NCBI GenBank assembly: GCA_963678275.1
Contig: OY782765.1
Span: 6,138,001-6,202,000 of the forward strand
Direction: 5' to 3'
From: G963677445 sp963678275
Lineage (GTDB): Bacteria > Bacteroidota > Ignavibacteria > Ignavibacteriales > Melioribacteraceae
DNA: 64,000 nt
Under the pieces are notes generated by a model that was given only the letters and a program-made list of their open reading frames with translations, made no database searches and had not been told where the DNA came from. How positions within the stretch are numbered: the stretch's first letter is position 1; every line of letters begins with the position of its first letter. Of the stretch, positions 10,097 through 18,522 are shown in pieces. The position numbers and the translations under genes are program-made.

Positions 10097-10642
10097 TCAG
10101 AACTCCTGATCCCGGTAATAAAAAACAATAACTTACAGGGATTCATTCGCAAAATAAAAACGAAGAAAATTTGATAAGGAAACAACTTGGGCAGATATCT
10201 CTTTATCTTATCGGATAATGTTTAGATCCAATACATCAATATTGTAGTATTTTAATAATGATATAGTTTGAACGTCTTTTTATGCATCTCCTACAGAGAT
10301 GTTTTCAAGGTTGTCTATCATATTCTACCCCATTGGGACGTTCCGCACTAATTACTGCCTCTACAAGGCAAATGCAATAAAAAGAACCTTGTATAGGTTC
10401 CAATTATTGTAGAATATTTTTAAAACCATAAGACAAAATCCTTGTAGAGGATTCACAAACCACCCCGGATAATCAAATACCTTGAAATCTCCCGGATAAA
10501 CTCAGATCAATAGAATTTTAGATTTATAACACATCATTTATGACTAAAAAATAATCTTGTTACGTAATAAATGGATAACAACTTCTTATGGTATTTTCTA
10601 AAAATTCCGTGATTTCATTTTGCGAGAGGTAAGGAGTTCTGA
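10097..10642. repeat. Dispersed inverted-repeat element, copy 1 (546 bp)
   Basis: Bounded by inverted ends TCAGAACTCCT at the left and AGGAGTTCTGA at the right, with a second shared block (CGCAAAATAAAA left; its inverted counterpart ATTTTGCG right) further in. The left 70 bp and right 40 bp match the copies at 13246 and 35543, but the interior is unrelated and carries four short hairpins. No open reading frame of note lies inside, so it looks like a non-autonomous MITE-type element or a repeat cassette. It occupies most of the 9915-10937 gap. The flanks hold only AT-rich DNA, including a run of AATTAATAATTAA at 10026-10045, and no other gene was seen. Confidence 0.7.
10285..10453. repeat. Cluster of four short hairpins with a constant CTACA/TGTAG loop
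   Basis: Four perfect or near-perfect palindromes lie here: CATCTC-CTACA-GAGATG (10285-10301), TGCCT-CTACA-AGGCA (10356-10370), GAACCT-TGTAT-AGGTTC (10384-10400) and AATCCT-TGTAG-AGGATT (10437-10453). Stem sequences differ in each but stay complementary, while the loop is CTACA or its complement TGTAG (one variant TGTAT). A fifth of the same design sits at 43599. Such stem covariation implies selection or a copying mechanism acting on the hairpin. The function is unknown. Confidence 0.65.
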
Positions 10643-10937
10643 AATTAAGGGGGGACACTAAATTACGCATTAAAGCTAAAATACTATATTTTTGTCCTGG
10701 CTTCGAGGCGGGGGAGAGTGATTTTATAGTATTCGTTATTTACCGGGCAGGGTTGTGTTAAACCCGGCTATCGGTATTTTACTTTAAGGAGATTACTCTT
10801 AACAGGAATTCTTTTGTGCATAAAACCAGTCTTCTGTCCTTCAAAATAATATTTCTGTCCTTTATCTTTGACATGGAAGAAAAATAATAATATTTTGGAA
10901 GAGTTTTAATACTATTGACAAATGTATGGAGATGTGA

Positions 10938-12770
10938 ATGAAACGGACAACTTTAATATCCCTGCTGATTTTATTAAGCTTTAATTTGATTTTCGCGGAA
11001 AACTTTTCCGGAAAAATAGAACCTCCATTCTGGTGGACGGGAATGAAGGAAAATAAACTTCAGCTTCTTGTTCATGCCGATAAAATTGGTGAATATGTGC
11101 CTTCGGTTAATTATTCCGGTGTTCAGCTTGAAGGTTATCATAAGGTTGACAGCCCGAATTATCTCTTCATAGATTTTTACATAAGCGACGGTTGTGAACC
11201 GGGAGATTTCGAAATTTTATTCAGCAGGGGAGAAGAAAATTTAAGTGTCTTATATTCACTTAAAAAAAGAGAACCGGGTTCGGCGGATCGGAAAGGACTC
11301 GACCCGTCGGATGTTATGTACCTGATTATGCCTGACCGTTTCGCGAATGGTGATAATACAAATGATGAATTCGAAGATATGCCCGATAAATTTAACAGGG
11401 AAGACCTGAGGGGACGTCACGGTGGCGACCTCGAAGGGATTGCTGAACATTTTGATTATTTTACTGAATTGGGAATTACAACTCTATGGTTAAATCCGGT
11501 TCTGGAGAATAATATGCCCCGTCATTCTTTTCATGGGTACGCTATTACCGATTTTTATAAAATTGATAAACGATATGGCACAAATGAATCATACAGGAAG
11601 TGGGTTTCAGCCGCTCACGATAAAGGATTAAAAGTTGTGAAGGATATGGTTTTTAATCATTGCGGCGGTAAACACTGGTGGATGAATGATCTGCCCAGCA
11701 GAGACTGGATAAATCAGTTTGAAAATTATACTAAAAGCTCATTTAACCATTACGCTGTATATGATCCTTATGCTTCGGAATATGATTATAATTTGCAGGT
11801 GCGCGGCTGGTTTGACAAAATGATGCCCGATATGAATCTTCAAAACGAATTTCTGGGCAGGTATTTTATTCAAAACAGTATATGGTGGATAGAATACGCC
11901 GGCCTTGACGGCATAAGGATGGATACCTATTTTTATCCCGACCGGGACAGAATGGCTGAATGGGCAAATGCTGTCCTGAATGAATATCCCGATTTTTATA
12001 TAGTGGGTGAACTTATGATTCATAATTCAGCATCGTTATCTTACTGGCAGAGAGGGGAGCGCGCTAATACGCCCGGGGTTTCACTTCCTTCGGTATCCGA
12101 TTTTTCATTATACAAAGCGTTTGAGAATTGTTTTACCAAAGGAAAGAGTATCAATGAAATTTACAAAACTCTTGCCCTCGATTTTTTATTCGAAAAACCT
12201 GCCATGAACAAGATATTCGCCAGCAATCATGACAAAAACCGGTTCTTCACATTTGTGGGGGAAGACTACCGGAAATATAAAATGCTGATGGCTTTAATTA
12301 TGACTACCCGCGGTATTCCGCAGCTTTATTATGGCGATGAGATAATTCTTCCGGGAGATAAAGAGGGGATGGGTGATCAGTATGTCAGGCAGGATTTTCC
12401 GGGCGGCTGGCCGGGAGACTCAAAAAATGTTTTCACTCAGTTGGGATTATCGGGCCGGGAAAAGGAAGCTCTCGATTTTAATAAAAAATTACTCGGCTGG
12501 AGAAAAAACAGTGAGGTGATTCATTCGGGAGGCCTGAGGCATTTCAGACCGGAAGATGAGATTTATGTATTTTTCAGATATAATAAAGATGAAAAAGTGA
12601 TGGTAATACTGAATAATAACCAGGCTGAAAAACTTCTCGCATTAGATCGTTTTGAAGAAATGACCGGAAATTCAAAAGATGGGTATGATATATTGGCAGG
12701 GGAAAAAATTGAACTGGATAAAAAACTGCTCCTGAAACCATATTCCGCATTAATTATCGAATTGGATTAA
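10938..12770 (+). CDS. Periplasmic or surface GH13 alpha-amylase (neopullulanase/cyclomaltodextrinase type)
   Basis: A 610-residue enzyme with a signal peptide (MKRTTLISLLILLSFNLIFA) and a GGAG ribosome site seven bases before the ATG. Residues about 25-115 form the N-terminal beta domain seen in cyclomaltodextrinases (EPPFWWTGMKENKLQLLVH). The catalytic barrel follows: DVMYLIMPDRFANGD, GGDLEGI, the conserved KVVKDMVFNHCG, nucleophile Asp329 in DGIRMDTY, acid/base Glu358 in VGELM, and transition-state Asp432 in SNHDKNRF. A C-terminal beta domain ends the protein. It would hydrolyse alpha-1,4 (perhaps alpha-1,6) glucans such as maltodextrins or pullulan. No sus-type transporter or other sugar gene is nearby, and a strong terminator follows, so it is probably monocistronic. 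The exact specificity is not resolvable from sequence. Confidence 0.92.
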   Translation: MKRTTLISLLILLSFNLIFAENFSGKIEPPFWWTGMKENKLQLLVHADKIGEYVPSVNYSGVQLEGYHKVDSPNYLFIDFYISDGCEPGDFEILFSRGEENLSVLYSLKKREPGSADRKGLDPSDVMYLIMPDRFANGDNTNDEFEDMPDKFNREDLRGRHGGDLEGIAEHFDYFTELGITTLWLNPVLENNMPRHSFHGYAITDFYKIDKRYGTNESYRKWVSAAHDKGLKVVKDMVFNHCGGKHWWMNDLPSRDWINQFENYTKSSFNHYAVYDPYASEYDYNLQVRGWFDKMMPDMNLQNEFLGRYFIQNSIWWIEYAGLDGIRMDTYFYPDRDRMAEWANAVLNEYPDFYIVGELMIHNSASLSYWQRGERANTPGVSLPSVSDFSLYKAFENCFTKGKSINEIYKTLALDFLFEKPAMNKIFASNHDKNRFFTFVGEDYRKYKMLMALIMTTRGIPQLYYGDEIILPGDKEGMGDQYVRQDFPGGWPGDSKNVFTQLGLSGREKEALDFNKKLLGWRKNSEVIHSGGLRHFRPEDEIYVFFRYNKDEKVMVILNNNQAEKLLALDRFEEMTGNSKDGYDILAGEKIELDKKLLLKPYSALIIELD

Positions 12771-12810
12771 GATGATTTTCCGAAAGGGCAACTCACAATT
12801 TTTATTTTTT

Positions 12811-12848
12811 TTCAGCGCCGCAGCATTTTCTGTGGCGCTGAAAATAAT
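12811..12848. terminator. Rho-independent (bidirectional) terminator after the amylase gene
   Basis: An 11-bp stem, CAGCGCCGCAG at 12813-12823 paired with CTGTGGCGCTG at 12830-12840 with one G-U pair, has a six-base loop. It is preceded by a T-run and followed by AAAATAATAA, so it can act in either direction. It lies 43 bp after the amylase stop. Confidence 0.75.
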
Positions 12849-12918
12849 AAACGCGCCTTTGGAAATATTGTATACCTGATAACACACAATTTTTTTTACT
12901 TCGCTCATTTCACTCATC

Positions 12919-12938
12919 TTATCTCTCTGACGAGATAA
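12919..12938. promoter_or_regulatory. Inverted repeat TTATCTC/GAGATAA upstream of the AbrB-type gene
   Basis: Seven-base perfect arms with a six-base spacer, 84 bp before the small AbrB-type gene. AbrB/MazE-fold proteins often bind palindromes at their own promoter, so it is a candidate autoregulatory site; this is inference only. The rest of the 12849-13021 gap shows nothing else. Confidence 0.3.
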
Positions 12939-13021
12939 CGATAATGAAAAATATTTATTATATTTCCCCCTTTAAATTTACGTTTCTTATTTCGAATTCA
13001 CCTTAAGCAAAGGAAACATAT

Positions 13022-13207
13022 ATGGGTTATTCAGTGAAAATCCAGAAAGTCGAACGACCGACAAATAAGTCATTTTACATAAACTTTCCCGCCGCTATCG
13101 CGGAGTCGGTAAATATTGAAAAAGGAGAGGAATTTGAGTGGTTGATTGAGGACAGAAATACTTTCGTTTTGAAAAGGAAAAAGAAGACTCCTTCGTTCAT
13201 TAAATAG
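13022..13207 (+). CDS. Small AbrB/MazE-like protein
   Basis: A 61-residue basic protein preceded by an AAAGGAAA ribosome site eight bases before the ATG. The sequence KVERPTNKSFYINFPAAIAE followed by SVNIEKGEEFEWLIED and FVLKRKKK fits the swapped-hairpin AbrB/SpoVT fold: a beta strand, the (L/F)P-A-I/L turn, the K-G-(D/E) turn and a final strand. Such proteins are DNA-binding transition regulators or antitoxins. No toxin gene follows; the next 300 bp are a repeat element. It could therefore be an orphan antitoxin, a stand-alone regulator, or a protein of a lost mobile element. The real-gene call rests on the ribosome site, length and fold pattern. Confidence 0.7.
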   Translation: MGYSVKIQKVERPTNKSFYINFPAAIAESVNIEKGEEFEWLIEDRNTFVLKRKKKTPSFIK

Positions 13208-13245
13208 TGAATTTACCGCGTATGCATGAGAGGACATTTATTGTA

Positions 13246-13512
13246 TCAGAACTCCTGATCCCGGTTATAAAAAACAATAACTTACATGGATTCATTCGCA
13301 AAATAAAATCGCGGGATAGAAGTCTGGAAGAAAGTCCCGCCAGGGACAGCAGAAAATAGCCCCGCAATTCATTGTGGGGTAAACAGGTAACATTCAATCA
13401 CAAAAAGTCCCGTCAGGGACGACAGAGACAACTGTATATATTGAGAGCTTGGGATATGATAATTCGCGATGAACTTCCGCGATTTCATTTTGCGAGAGGT
13501 AAGGAGTTCTGA
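13246..13512. repeat. Dispersed inverted-repeat element, copy 2 (267 bp)
   Basis: Same terminal inverted repeats as copy 1 (TCAGAACTCCT and AGGAGTTCTGA) and the same inner block CGCAAAATAAAATCGCG. Inside are three hairpins: GTCCCGCCAGGGAC (13334-13347), CCCCGCAAT-TC-ATTGTGGGG (13360-13379) and GTCCCGTCAGGGAC (13407-13420). It is nearly the same as copy 3 at 35543 except for a small insertion there. A possible GTA duplication flanks it. It fills the gap between the AbrB-type gene and the kinase at 13569; no coding frame is credible. Confidence 0.75.
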
Positions 13513-13568
13513 GTATAAAAGATTTCTCAGACACTCATCTTGCATGAATCTTACTGATAATTGATACT

Positions 13569-16256
13569 TCAGCTAATCGTGATTTTTTCAAGAGCTGCCA
13601 GAGCTTCATCAAAATCGTAATCTGATATGTATTTTTTTAATTTCAGAATTTCCGGTCCGATATTTTCGACTTTTTCGAGCTCTTCCGCTATCTGCATTGC
13701 GTCTGTATCATAATCCTCAAGTTTGGTTTTCAGCTCATCCAGTTTTTTGCTGATCTCTTCCAATGTCAAACTTTTTTTAGTGCAGTCGAGGGTTTTTCCA
13801 CAAAGATTAGCGCGAATAGAATCAAGTAGTGTTTTAAGATTTTCAGATACAATTTTAACCAGGGAGTTGAAATTTTTCCCATTTGTTTCCTTAATATCTT
13901 TTTCAAGTTTTTTTACATTGTTATGCAATTCTTCCGCGCCGAGATTACCGGACACACCTTTGAGTGTGTGAACAAGCCGCCGGGCAAGTTCAAAATCTTT
14001 ATTCTCTATCGCTTTATTTACCTGTTCGCTAAAATCGGAATAATTAAGATGGAATTTTTTCAATAAATTCAGAAGAAGTTTTTTATTCCCTCCCATTCTT
14101 AAAAGCGCTTCTGAAATATTTATTCCCTCAATCGCGGGCACTACAATATTTTCATTTTCATCGGGAATTTCTTTCTCTTCTTCGGCAAATTTTTTCTTTT
14201 CAGGGATCCACTTTACAAGGGCGCTGAAAAGTTTGACCGGGTCAATCGGCTTTGTAACAAAATCCTGCATACCCGCTTCAAGGCATTTTTCCTTTACACC
14301 GACCATCGCGTCAGCAGTCATAGCAACAACAGGAAGGTTGTCATATTCTTTCATTTTCCTTATTTCCCGGGTCGATTGGTAGCCATCCATAACAGGCATC
14401 TGAATATCGATCAGAGCCAGATCATAGCAGGAAGGAACCCCCGATTTACCAACCATTTTATAACCTTCTTCACCATTATTGGCAACATCCACGCTCAGAC
14501 CTTCACGCCTGAGAATTTCACATGCCACCTGCTGATTTATTTCATTATCTTCAACCAGCAGAATCCTCGCTCCCCGAATTTTTTTTAACGCTTTGCGATA
14601 TTTATTCCCCTTAATTCCATTTTCACGGCGAACCAGGGCGCTTTCGCCGCAAAGTTCCATTATCCGGTTGAATAGCTCAGAAAATGTGAATGGTTTTGTA
14701 ATAAACATATTGATGCCGATATTTCTCGCTTCTTTCGCAATAACCTCTTTTCCGAAAGCGGTTATCATGATAATTTTCATTTCGGAATAATTCGGGTCCT
14801 CTTTTATTTTTTTTACAGTTTCAAGTCCATCCATTCCCGGCATCAGCCAGTCGATCAGCAGGATATCATATTCGCATTTCTGAAGCTCTGAAAAAACTTC
14901 ATACCCGGAACCGACAACCTTGAAGTCGATTTCAAATTGTTCCAGCGCTTCTTTCAGCACCATTCTCGCTGTATCATTATCATCACAGGCGAGTATTTTG
15001 AGATTTTTTAAGTCATCCGGAAAAGTATAATCCGGTTCCTCAATATTTTCCTGTATGTGAAAACGCCCGGTGAAATAAAAAATGCTGCCCTCTCCATAGA
15101 CACTTTCCACACCAGTGTTTCCTCCCATCAGCCGGGCAAGCCGCTGGCTGATCGCGAGTCCAAGACCAGTGCCCCCGAATTTTCTGGTAGTCGAGCTGTC
15201 AGCCTGGCTGAACTCCTGAAACATCTTTGTCTGTTGTTCACTGTTAAGTCCGATTCCTGTATCTTTTACAGCGAATCTCAGGTCAACTTCCTTTTCACTT
15301 ATTTTATTTTCCAGGCATACTTCAACAATAACATCGCCGCGTTCGGTGAATTTTACCGCGTTGCTGCAAAAATTTGTTATTATCTGTCCGATTCGCAGCG
15401 GATCACCCACCATAAAACGGGGCACATCGGGATGAGCGAGGATTGAAAATTCAAGCCCCTTATTCTGCGCTTTCTGGGAATTTAAATTAGTTACAGTATT
15501 AAGCACATTTTCAAGATCAAAGTTTATATTTTCTATGTGCAGTTTTCCCGCCTCAATTTTTGAGAAATCGAGTATGTCATTAATTATTCCGAGGAGAGCC
15601 TGGGCCGAACGCTCAATTTTTATCAGGTAATCTCTTTGTTTGTCATTCAGTTGAGTATCAAGGGCAAGATCTGTTAACCCTATAATAGCGTTCATCGGGG
15701 TTCTTATTTCATGTGACATCGTCGCCAGAAACTGACTTTTTGCTTTTGTGGCATCATCCGCTATATTTTTTGCCTCTTTAAGTTCGGTGGTGTTGCGCTC
15801 AAGTTCGGCATTTTTTTCTTTAATCGTGTTAAACAATTCTTCCCGCGATGGAGCCTGAAATGTTTCAACAATTTCATCAATTTTTTCGCATGTGATATTT
15901 TTTGCATTTTCAGGGAGTCCCAAAGTGGCCGAAAGAACAAGTTTTCCTGCGCTGGTAACCTCACGCTGCCATGAGTCGAAAAACCCATGAAAAAATCTGG
16001 TCATATCCCCCGGTTCAGCGGTGCAATGAAAAATGAACCTGATAAAAGGTGTTGCTGATTCTGTCTCCAGCAGACACTCAATTTCGGCCCCTTTTCCATT
16101 TAATAACTGATTTCTCCCTATTTCTGATAATACACAGGCCAGTCGTGATAAAATATATTTTTTTATACCGAGCTTCTCAGAAAGTATGATAATTTTCTTT
16201 CTGAAAGAATTTAAACAATTCGTATCATTAACTATACAACTGCCTACCTTTCTCAT
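13569..16256 (-). CDS. Hybrid histidine kinase with an N-terminal RsbT-like region, two receivers and HPt
   Basis: An 895-residue soluble kinase with no membrane segment. Residues about 20-150 resemble an anti-sigma-type ATPase: ILSRLACVLSEIGRNQLLNG mirrors the SELARN N-box of RsbT, but no clear glycine box follows, so this region may be a degenerate binding module. A coiled coil leads to HisKA (MSHEIRTPMNAIIGL, His182), HATPase_c (NFCSNAVKF, DTGIGL, GTGLGLAIS), receiver 1 (Asp469 in LLIDWLMPGMDG), receiver 2 (Asp617 in LIDIQMPVMDG) and an HPt domain (His763 in LVHTLKGVSG). It is the last gene of the stressosome operon and starts on a TAATG overlap with the RsbX-like gene. Known RsbRST modules outside sigma-B bacteria are often followed by two-component genes; here the kinase may be the RsbT target. 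That link is inference. Confidence 0.9.
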   Translation of the reverse strand: MRKVGSCIVNDTNCLNSFRKKIIILSEKLGIKKYILSRLACVLSEIGRNQLLNGKGAEIECLLETESATPFIRFIFHCTAEPGDMTRFFHGFFDSWQREVTSAGKLVLSATLGLPENAKNITCEKIDEIVETFQAPSREELFNTIKEKNAELERNTTELKEAKNIADDATKAKSQFLATMSHEIRTPMNAIIGLTDLALDTQLNDKQRDYLIKIERSAQALLGIINDILDFSKIEAGKLHIENINFDLENVLNTVTNLNSQKAQNKGLEFSILAHPDVPRFMVGDPLRIGQIITNFCSNAVKFTERGDVIVEVCLENKISEKEVDLRFAVKDTGIGLNSEQQTKMFQEFSQADSSTTRKFGGTGLGLAISQRLARLMGGNTGVESVYGEGSIFYFTGRFHIQENIEEPDYTFPDDLKNLKILACDDNDTARMVLKEALEQFEIDFKVVGSGYEVFSELQKCEYDILLIDWLMPGMDGLETVKKIKEDPNYSEMKIIMITAFGKEVIAKEARNIGINMFITKPFTFSELFNRIMELCGESALVRRENGIKGNKYRKALKKIRGARILLVEDNEINQQVACEILRREGLSVDVANNGEEGYKMVGKSGVPSCYDLALIDIQMPVMDGYQSTREIRKMKEYDNLPVVAMTADAMVGVKEKCLEAGMQDFVTKPIDPVKLFSALVKWIPEKKKFAEEEKEIPDENENIVVPAIEGINISEALLRMGGNKKLLLNLLKKFHLNYSDFSEQVNKAIENKDFELARRLVHTLKGVSGNLGAEELHNNVKKLEKDIKETNGKNFNSLVKIVSENLKTLLDSIRANLCGKTLDCTKKSLTLEEISKKLDELKTKLEDYDTDAMQIAEELEKVENIGPEILKLKKYISDYDFDEALAALEKITIS

Positions 16257-16837
16257 TACAATACCTTCAATGCTAATAATGACGCGTCATCACTGTTTTT
16301 AGAAAATTTTTCAAGTAAAGTGTTTACTATCCTTTCTGTGTTGTTATTTAACAATCCAGGACATTCCAGTAAATCGAAGCTTTCATGCACTCCGTCAGAG
16401 TACATAACCAGCACATCGCCCGGCTCCAGAAATGAAGACCGTTCAACCGGGCGGGGAATATTGTACCCGATAATTCCATCCTTCGGTATAAATTTCCTGT
16501 TATTTCTCCCAAATATTCTGGTAGTAATGTTACCAATACCGGAATAAATGATTTTTTTATTCTTTTTCTCAATTACCGCGACTGCCGCGACCGCCCCTCT
16601 TGAACCTTTTAAGGCATTATGCATTCCTTTTATTAACATTGACGGATCAGGAGTGAAGTTATTAATAAGATATTCCCTCGCTGATGAGGCGGCTTCAAAT
16701 GCGGCGGATCCATGCCCAAGCGCGTCTATCAGACCGATAAAACAAAATTCCTCTGTTTCGGAAATAACCGCGAGATCGCCGCTTTCTTCAATCTTTTCCA
16801 GCAGAGGGATTATTTTATAATGATAATTGAGTTCCAT
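16256..16837 (-). CDS. rsbX: RsbX-like PP2C/SpoIIE phosphatase
   Basis: A 193-residue single-domain PPM/SpoIIE-type Ser/Thr phosphatase, the usual size of RsbX. Metal-binding and core motifs are visible: SGD near the N terminus, IDALGHGSAA, SGIGNI, the glycine motif DGIIGYN, VMYSDGV and NSDDASLL. RsbX resets the stressosome by removing phosphate from RsbR and RsbS. Its start lies 23 bp inside the RsbT-like gene, and its stop overlaps the following hybrid kinase by one base, so translation is coupled. There is no N-terminal sensor domain, which argues for RsbX rather than RsbU. Confidence 0.9.
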   Translation of the reverse strand: MELNYHYKIIPLLEKIEESGDLAVISETEEFCFIGLIDALGHGSAAFEAASSAREYLINNFTPDPSMLIKGMHNALKGSRGAVAAVAVIEKKNKKIIYSGIGNITTRIFGRNNRKFIPKDGIIGYNIPRPVERSSFLEPGDVLVMYSDGVHESFDLLECPGLLNNNTERIVNTLLEKFSKNSDDASLLALKVL

Positions 16838-17261
16838 TTTTTTTATTCCATTTGCGGGCGGTAATAATTGTCCCGCTGTTATTGCCTGTTTCTACACTAT
16901 ATTCATCCATAATCCTTTTAAGACTTGGCAGACCAAGGCCGAGGCTGTTGGGGGATGTAGTATAATTATCACGGAAAGCATCCTCCACGTTTTTTATGCC
17001 GGGGCCTTTATCTATCGCCTGTATTTCAATTCCCATTTCTTTTCCATCATTCAAAGCTTTCAGAACAATAATTCCATTGCCGGCATATCGGAGGATATTT
17101 GTAGCGAGTTCTGATACGACGGTGGATATTAAAACCTGGCTTGTTTCACTAAAACCCGATTCCGCCGCGAGGAATTTCGCTGTAATCATCGCTGAATAAC
17201 TATCTTCACTTTCCGAAATGGAGATAAGTGACCCATGTTTATCGTTATTTTCTTTTTTCAT
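16815..17261 (-). CDS. rsbT: RsbT-like serine-protein kinase (switch kinase)
   Basis: A 148-residue GHKL-fold kinase. The N-box is VVSELATNILRYAGNG, the first glycine box is DKGPGI and the second is NSLGLGLPSLKRIMDEY; these are close to the RsbT consensus. RsbT is held by the RsbR-RsbS stressosome; on stress it phosphorylates both and is released to activate a partner. The ATG overlaps the end of the RsbS-like gene as ATGA. The first 25 residues are hydrophilic and not conserved. The partner activated here is not the classic RsbU, which is absent; the neighbouring hybrid kinase is the best candidate by position. Confidence 0.92.
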   Translation of the reverse strand: MKKENNDKHGSLISISESEDSYSAMITAKFLAAESGFSETSQVLISTVVSELATNILRYAGNGIIVLKALNDGKEMGIEIQAIDKGPGIKNVEDAFRDNYTTSPNSLGLGLPSLKRIMDEYSVETGNNSGTIITARKWNKKNGTQLSL

Positions 17262-17695
17262 CCTGAATTCTCAAATAGATCATCTTCATGGGTGAAATCA
17301 TCTGACTCTATATCATTAGAAGTAAATGAATCTTCAGGGTAATCGGAAGACTGTGTAAAAAAGCTTAGCGCCTGCTCAACATTTAAAAAAGAATAGCTGC
17401 TTTTTACCTCAATATTCATATCGATAATGTAAGCTGCCACTCCCGGCTGTATACCGGCAATTGCCGATTCAATTCCGAGCAGTTGAACAGAACTCAGAAT
17501 ATCCATAATTTTATTAAACTCATAAGAATCGATTACTTCAATGCGGGCGAAGTCGAAAACTGAATATTTAATATCCTGCCCCGGAAGAAAGTTAAATACA
17601 TTTTGGGTTAATTCACCGATAATGTTTTCATCAAGTTCTTCGGGCACATTAACAACCAGACATTGATGGATGATATTTAATCCGGAACCAGACAT
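17258..17695 (-). CDS. rsbS: RsbS-like STAS-domain protein
   Basis: A 145-residue single STAS domain with an acidic C-terminal tail. The phospho-acceptor region is FDFARIEVIDSYEFNKIM, with Ser57 at the position of RsbS Ser59, and IESAIAGIQPGVAAYIIDM matches the fourth strand and helix. RsbS is the core scaffold of the stressosome and the main binder of RsbT. Its start overlaps the RsbR-like stop as TGATG. The roughly 30-residue acidic tail after residue 115 is longer than in classic RsbS. Confidence 0.9.
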   Translation of the reverse strand: MSGSGLNIIHQCLVVNVPEELDENIIGELTQNVFNFLPGQDIKYSVFDFARIEVIDSYEFNKIMDILSSVQLLGIESAIAGIQPGVAAYIIDMNIEVKSSYSFLNVEQALSFFTQSSDYPEDSFTSNDIESDDFTHEDDLFENSG

Positions 17696-18510
17696 CAGAC
17701 TGACCTGCCGGTTTGTTTATTTTGTTTAACCTCGAGGCCAATAGTACTAAAAGCGCTCCCCAGGGCGTCGCTGAGTGTCGATTGAGTCTGTACAGTACCC
17801 ATATCAATTCCAAGCTGAACAATTGTCTGGGCAACCGCGGGAGTAATGCCCGAAATAATACATTGACATCCCATTAAACCGGTGGCTTTGGTTATTTTGA
17901 TTAAATGATTTGCCACAGCGGTATCGACCGCGGCTACACCGGAAATATCAAGAATGATCACTTTTGCGGAGGTAGCAACTATTTTATTCAGCATGGTTTC
18001 CATCATCTGCTGGGCACGCATGGAATCGACAACACCAACTACGGGAAGCACTACCACACCTTCCCACAATTTAATTGCCGGAGTGGATATTTCCCTGATT
18101 GTTCGGGCCTGTTCTTTAAGTCTCTCTTCATGTTTAACTCTTTCGGTAATATCAAGAATATATTCCAGTCCGCCCACAATTTCCCCTTCCTCATTTTTCA
18201 GGGGAGCGGTAAAATACTCTATTGGAGATTTTTTCCCGTGAATTTCTATTTCGTTTCTCGCGGAGCTTGAAATATCCATCTCCATTGCTTTTATCATCCG
18301 GCATTCTTCATTATCGCAATGAGCCGAGTTAAAAACTTTTCCGCAGGATTTACCCTTGACATCTTCAAAGGATGTTCCAATGAGATTTTCTCCCGCTTTA
18401 TTGAGATATATAATTTTCATTTCCCTGTCAACAGCCATTATTGTTGTCGGGATTTGGTTTAATACCTCATCGCAGAGACTGAATCCATTCTTTTTTTGCG
18501 TTTTTCCCAA
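17695..18510 (-). CDS. rsbR: RsbR-like protein with PAS sensor and STAS domain
   Basis: A 271-residue protein. Residues about 12-125 are a PAS domain (IPTTIMAVDREMKIIYLNKA, ending in GGLEYILDITERV) that carries the cysteines of AHCDNEECRMI, a possible redox or metal site. A short linker helix leads to a STAS domain (residues about 140-260). The conserved threonine is Thr197 in LDISGVAAVDTAVANHL, and Thr229 in VAQTIVQLGID is a second candidate. RsbR paralogs form the outer turrets of the stressosome, normally with a globin-like sensor; a PAS sensor implies a different signal. It is the first of four overlapping rsb genes and starts 12 bp after the TPR hybrid kinase. Confidence 0.9.
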   Translation of the reverse strand: MGKTQKKNGFSLCDEVLNQIPTTIMAVDREMKIIYLNKAGENLIGTSFEDVKGKSCGKVFNSAHCDNEECRMIKAMEMDISSSARNEIEIHGKKSPIEYFTAPLKNEEGEIVGGLEYILDITERVKHEERLKEQARTIREISTPAIKLWEGVVVLPVVGVVDSMRAQQMMETMLNKIVATSAKVIILDISGVAAVDTAVANHLIKITKATGLMGCQCIISGITPAVAQTIVQLGIDMGTVQTQSTLSDALGSAFSTIGLEVKQNKQTGRSV

Positions 18511-18522
18511 TTTTTTTTCTCC

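Noticed and set aside
10285..10453. CRISPR array
   Set aside because: The repeats are short palindromes with differing sequences and uneven spacing, and there are no cas genes.
15000..18510. Sigma-B type operon
   Set aside because: No sigma factor, RsbV or RsbW gene was found; only the stressosome core and RsbX are present.
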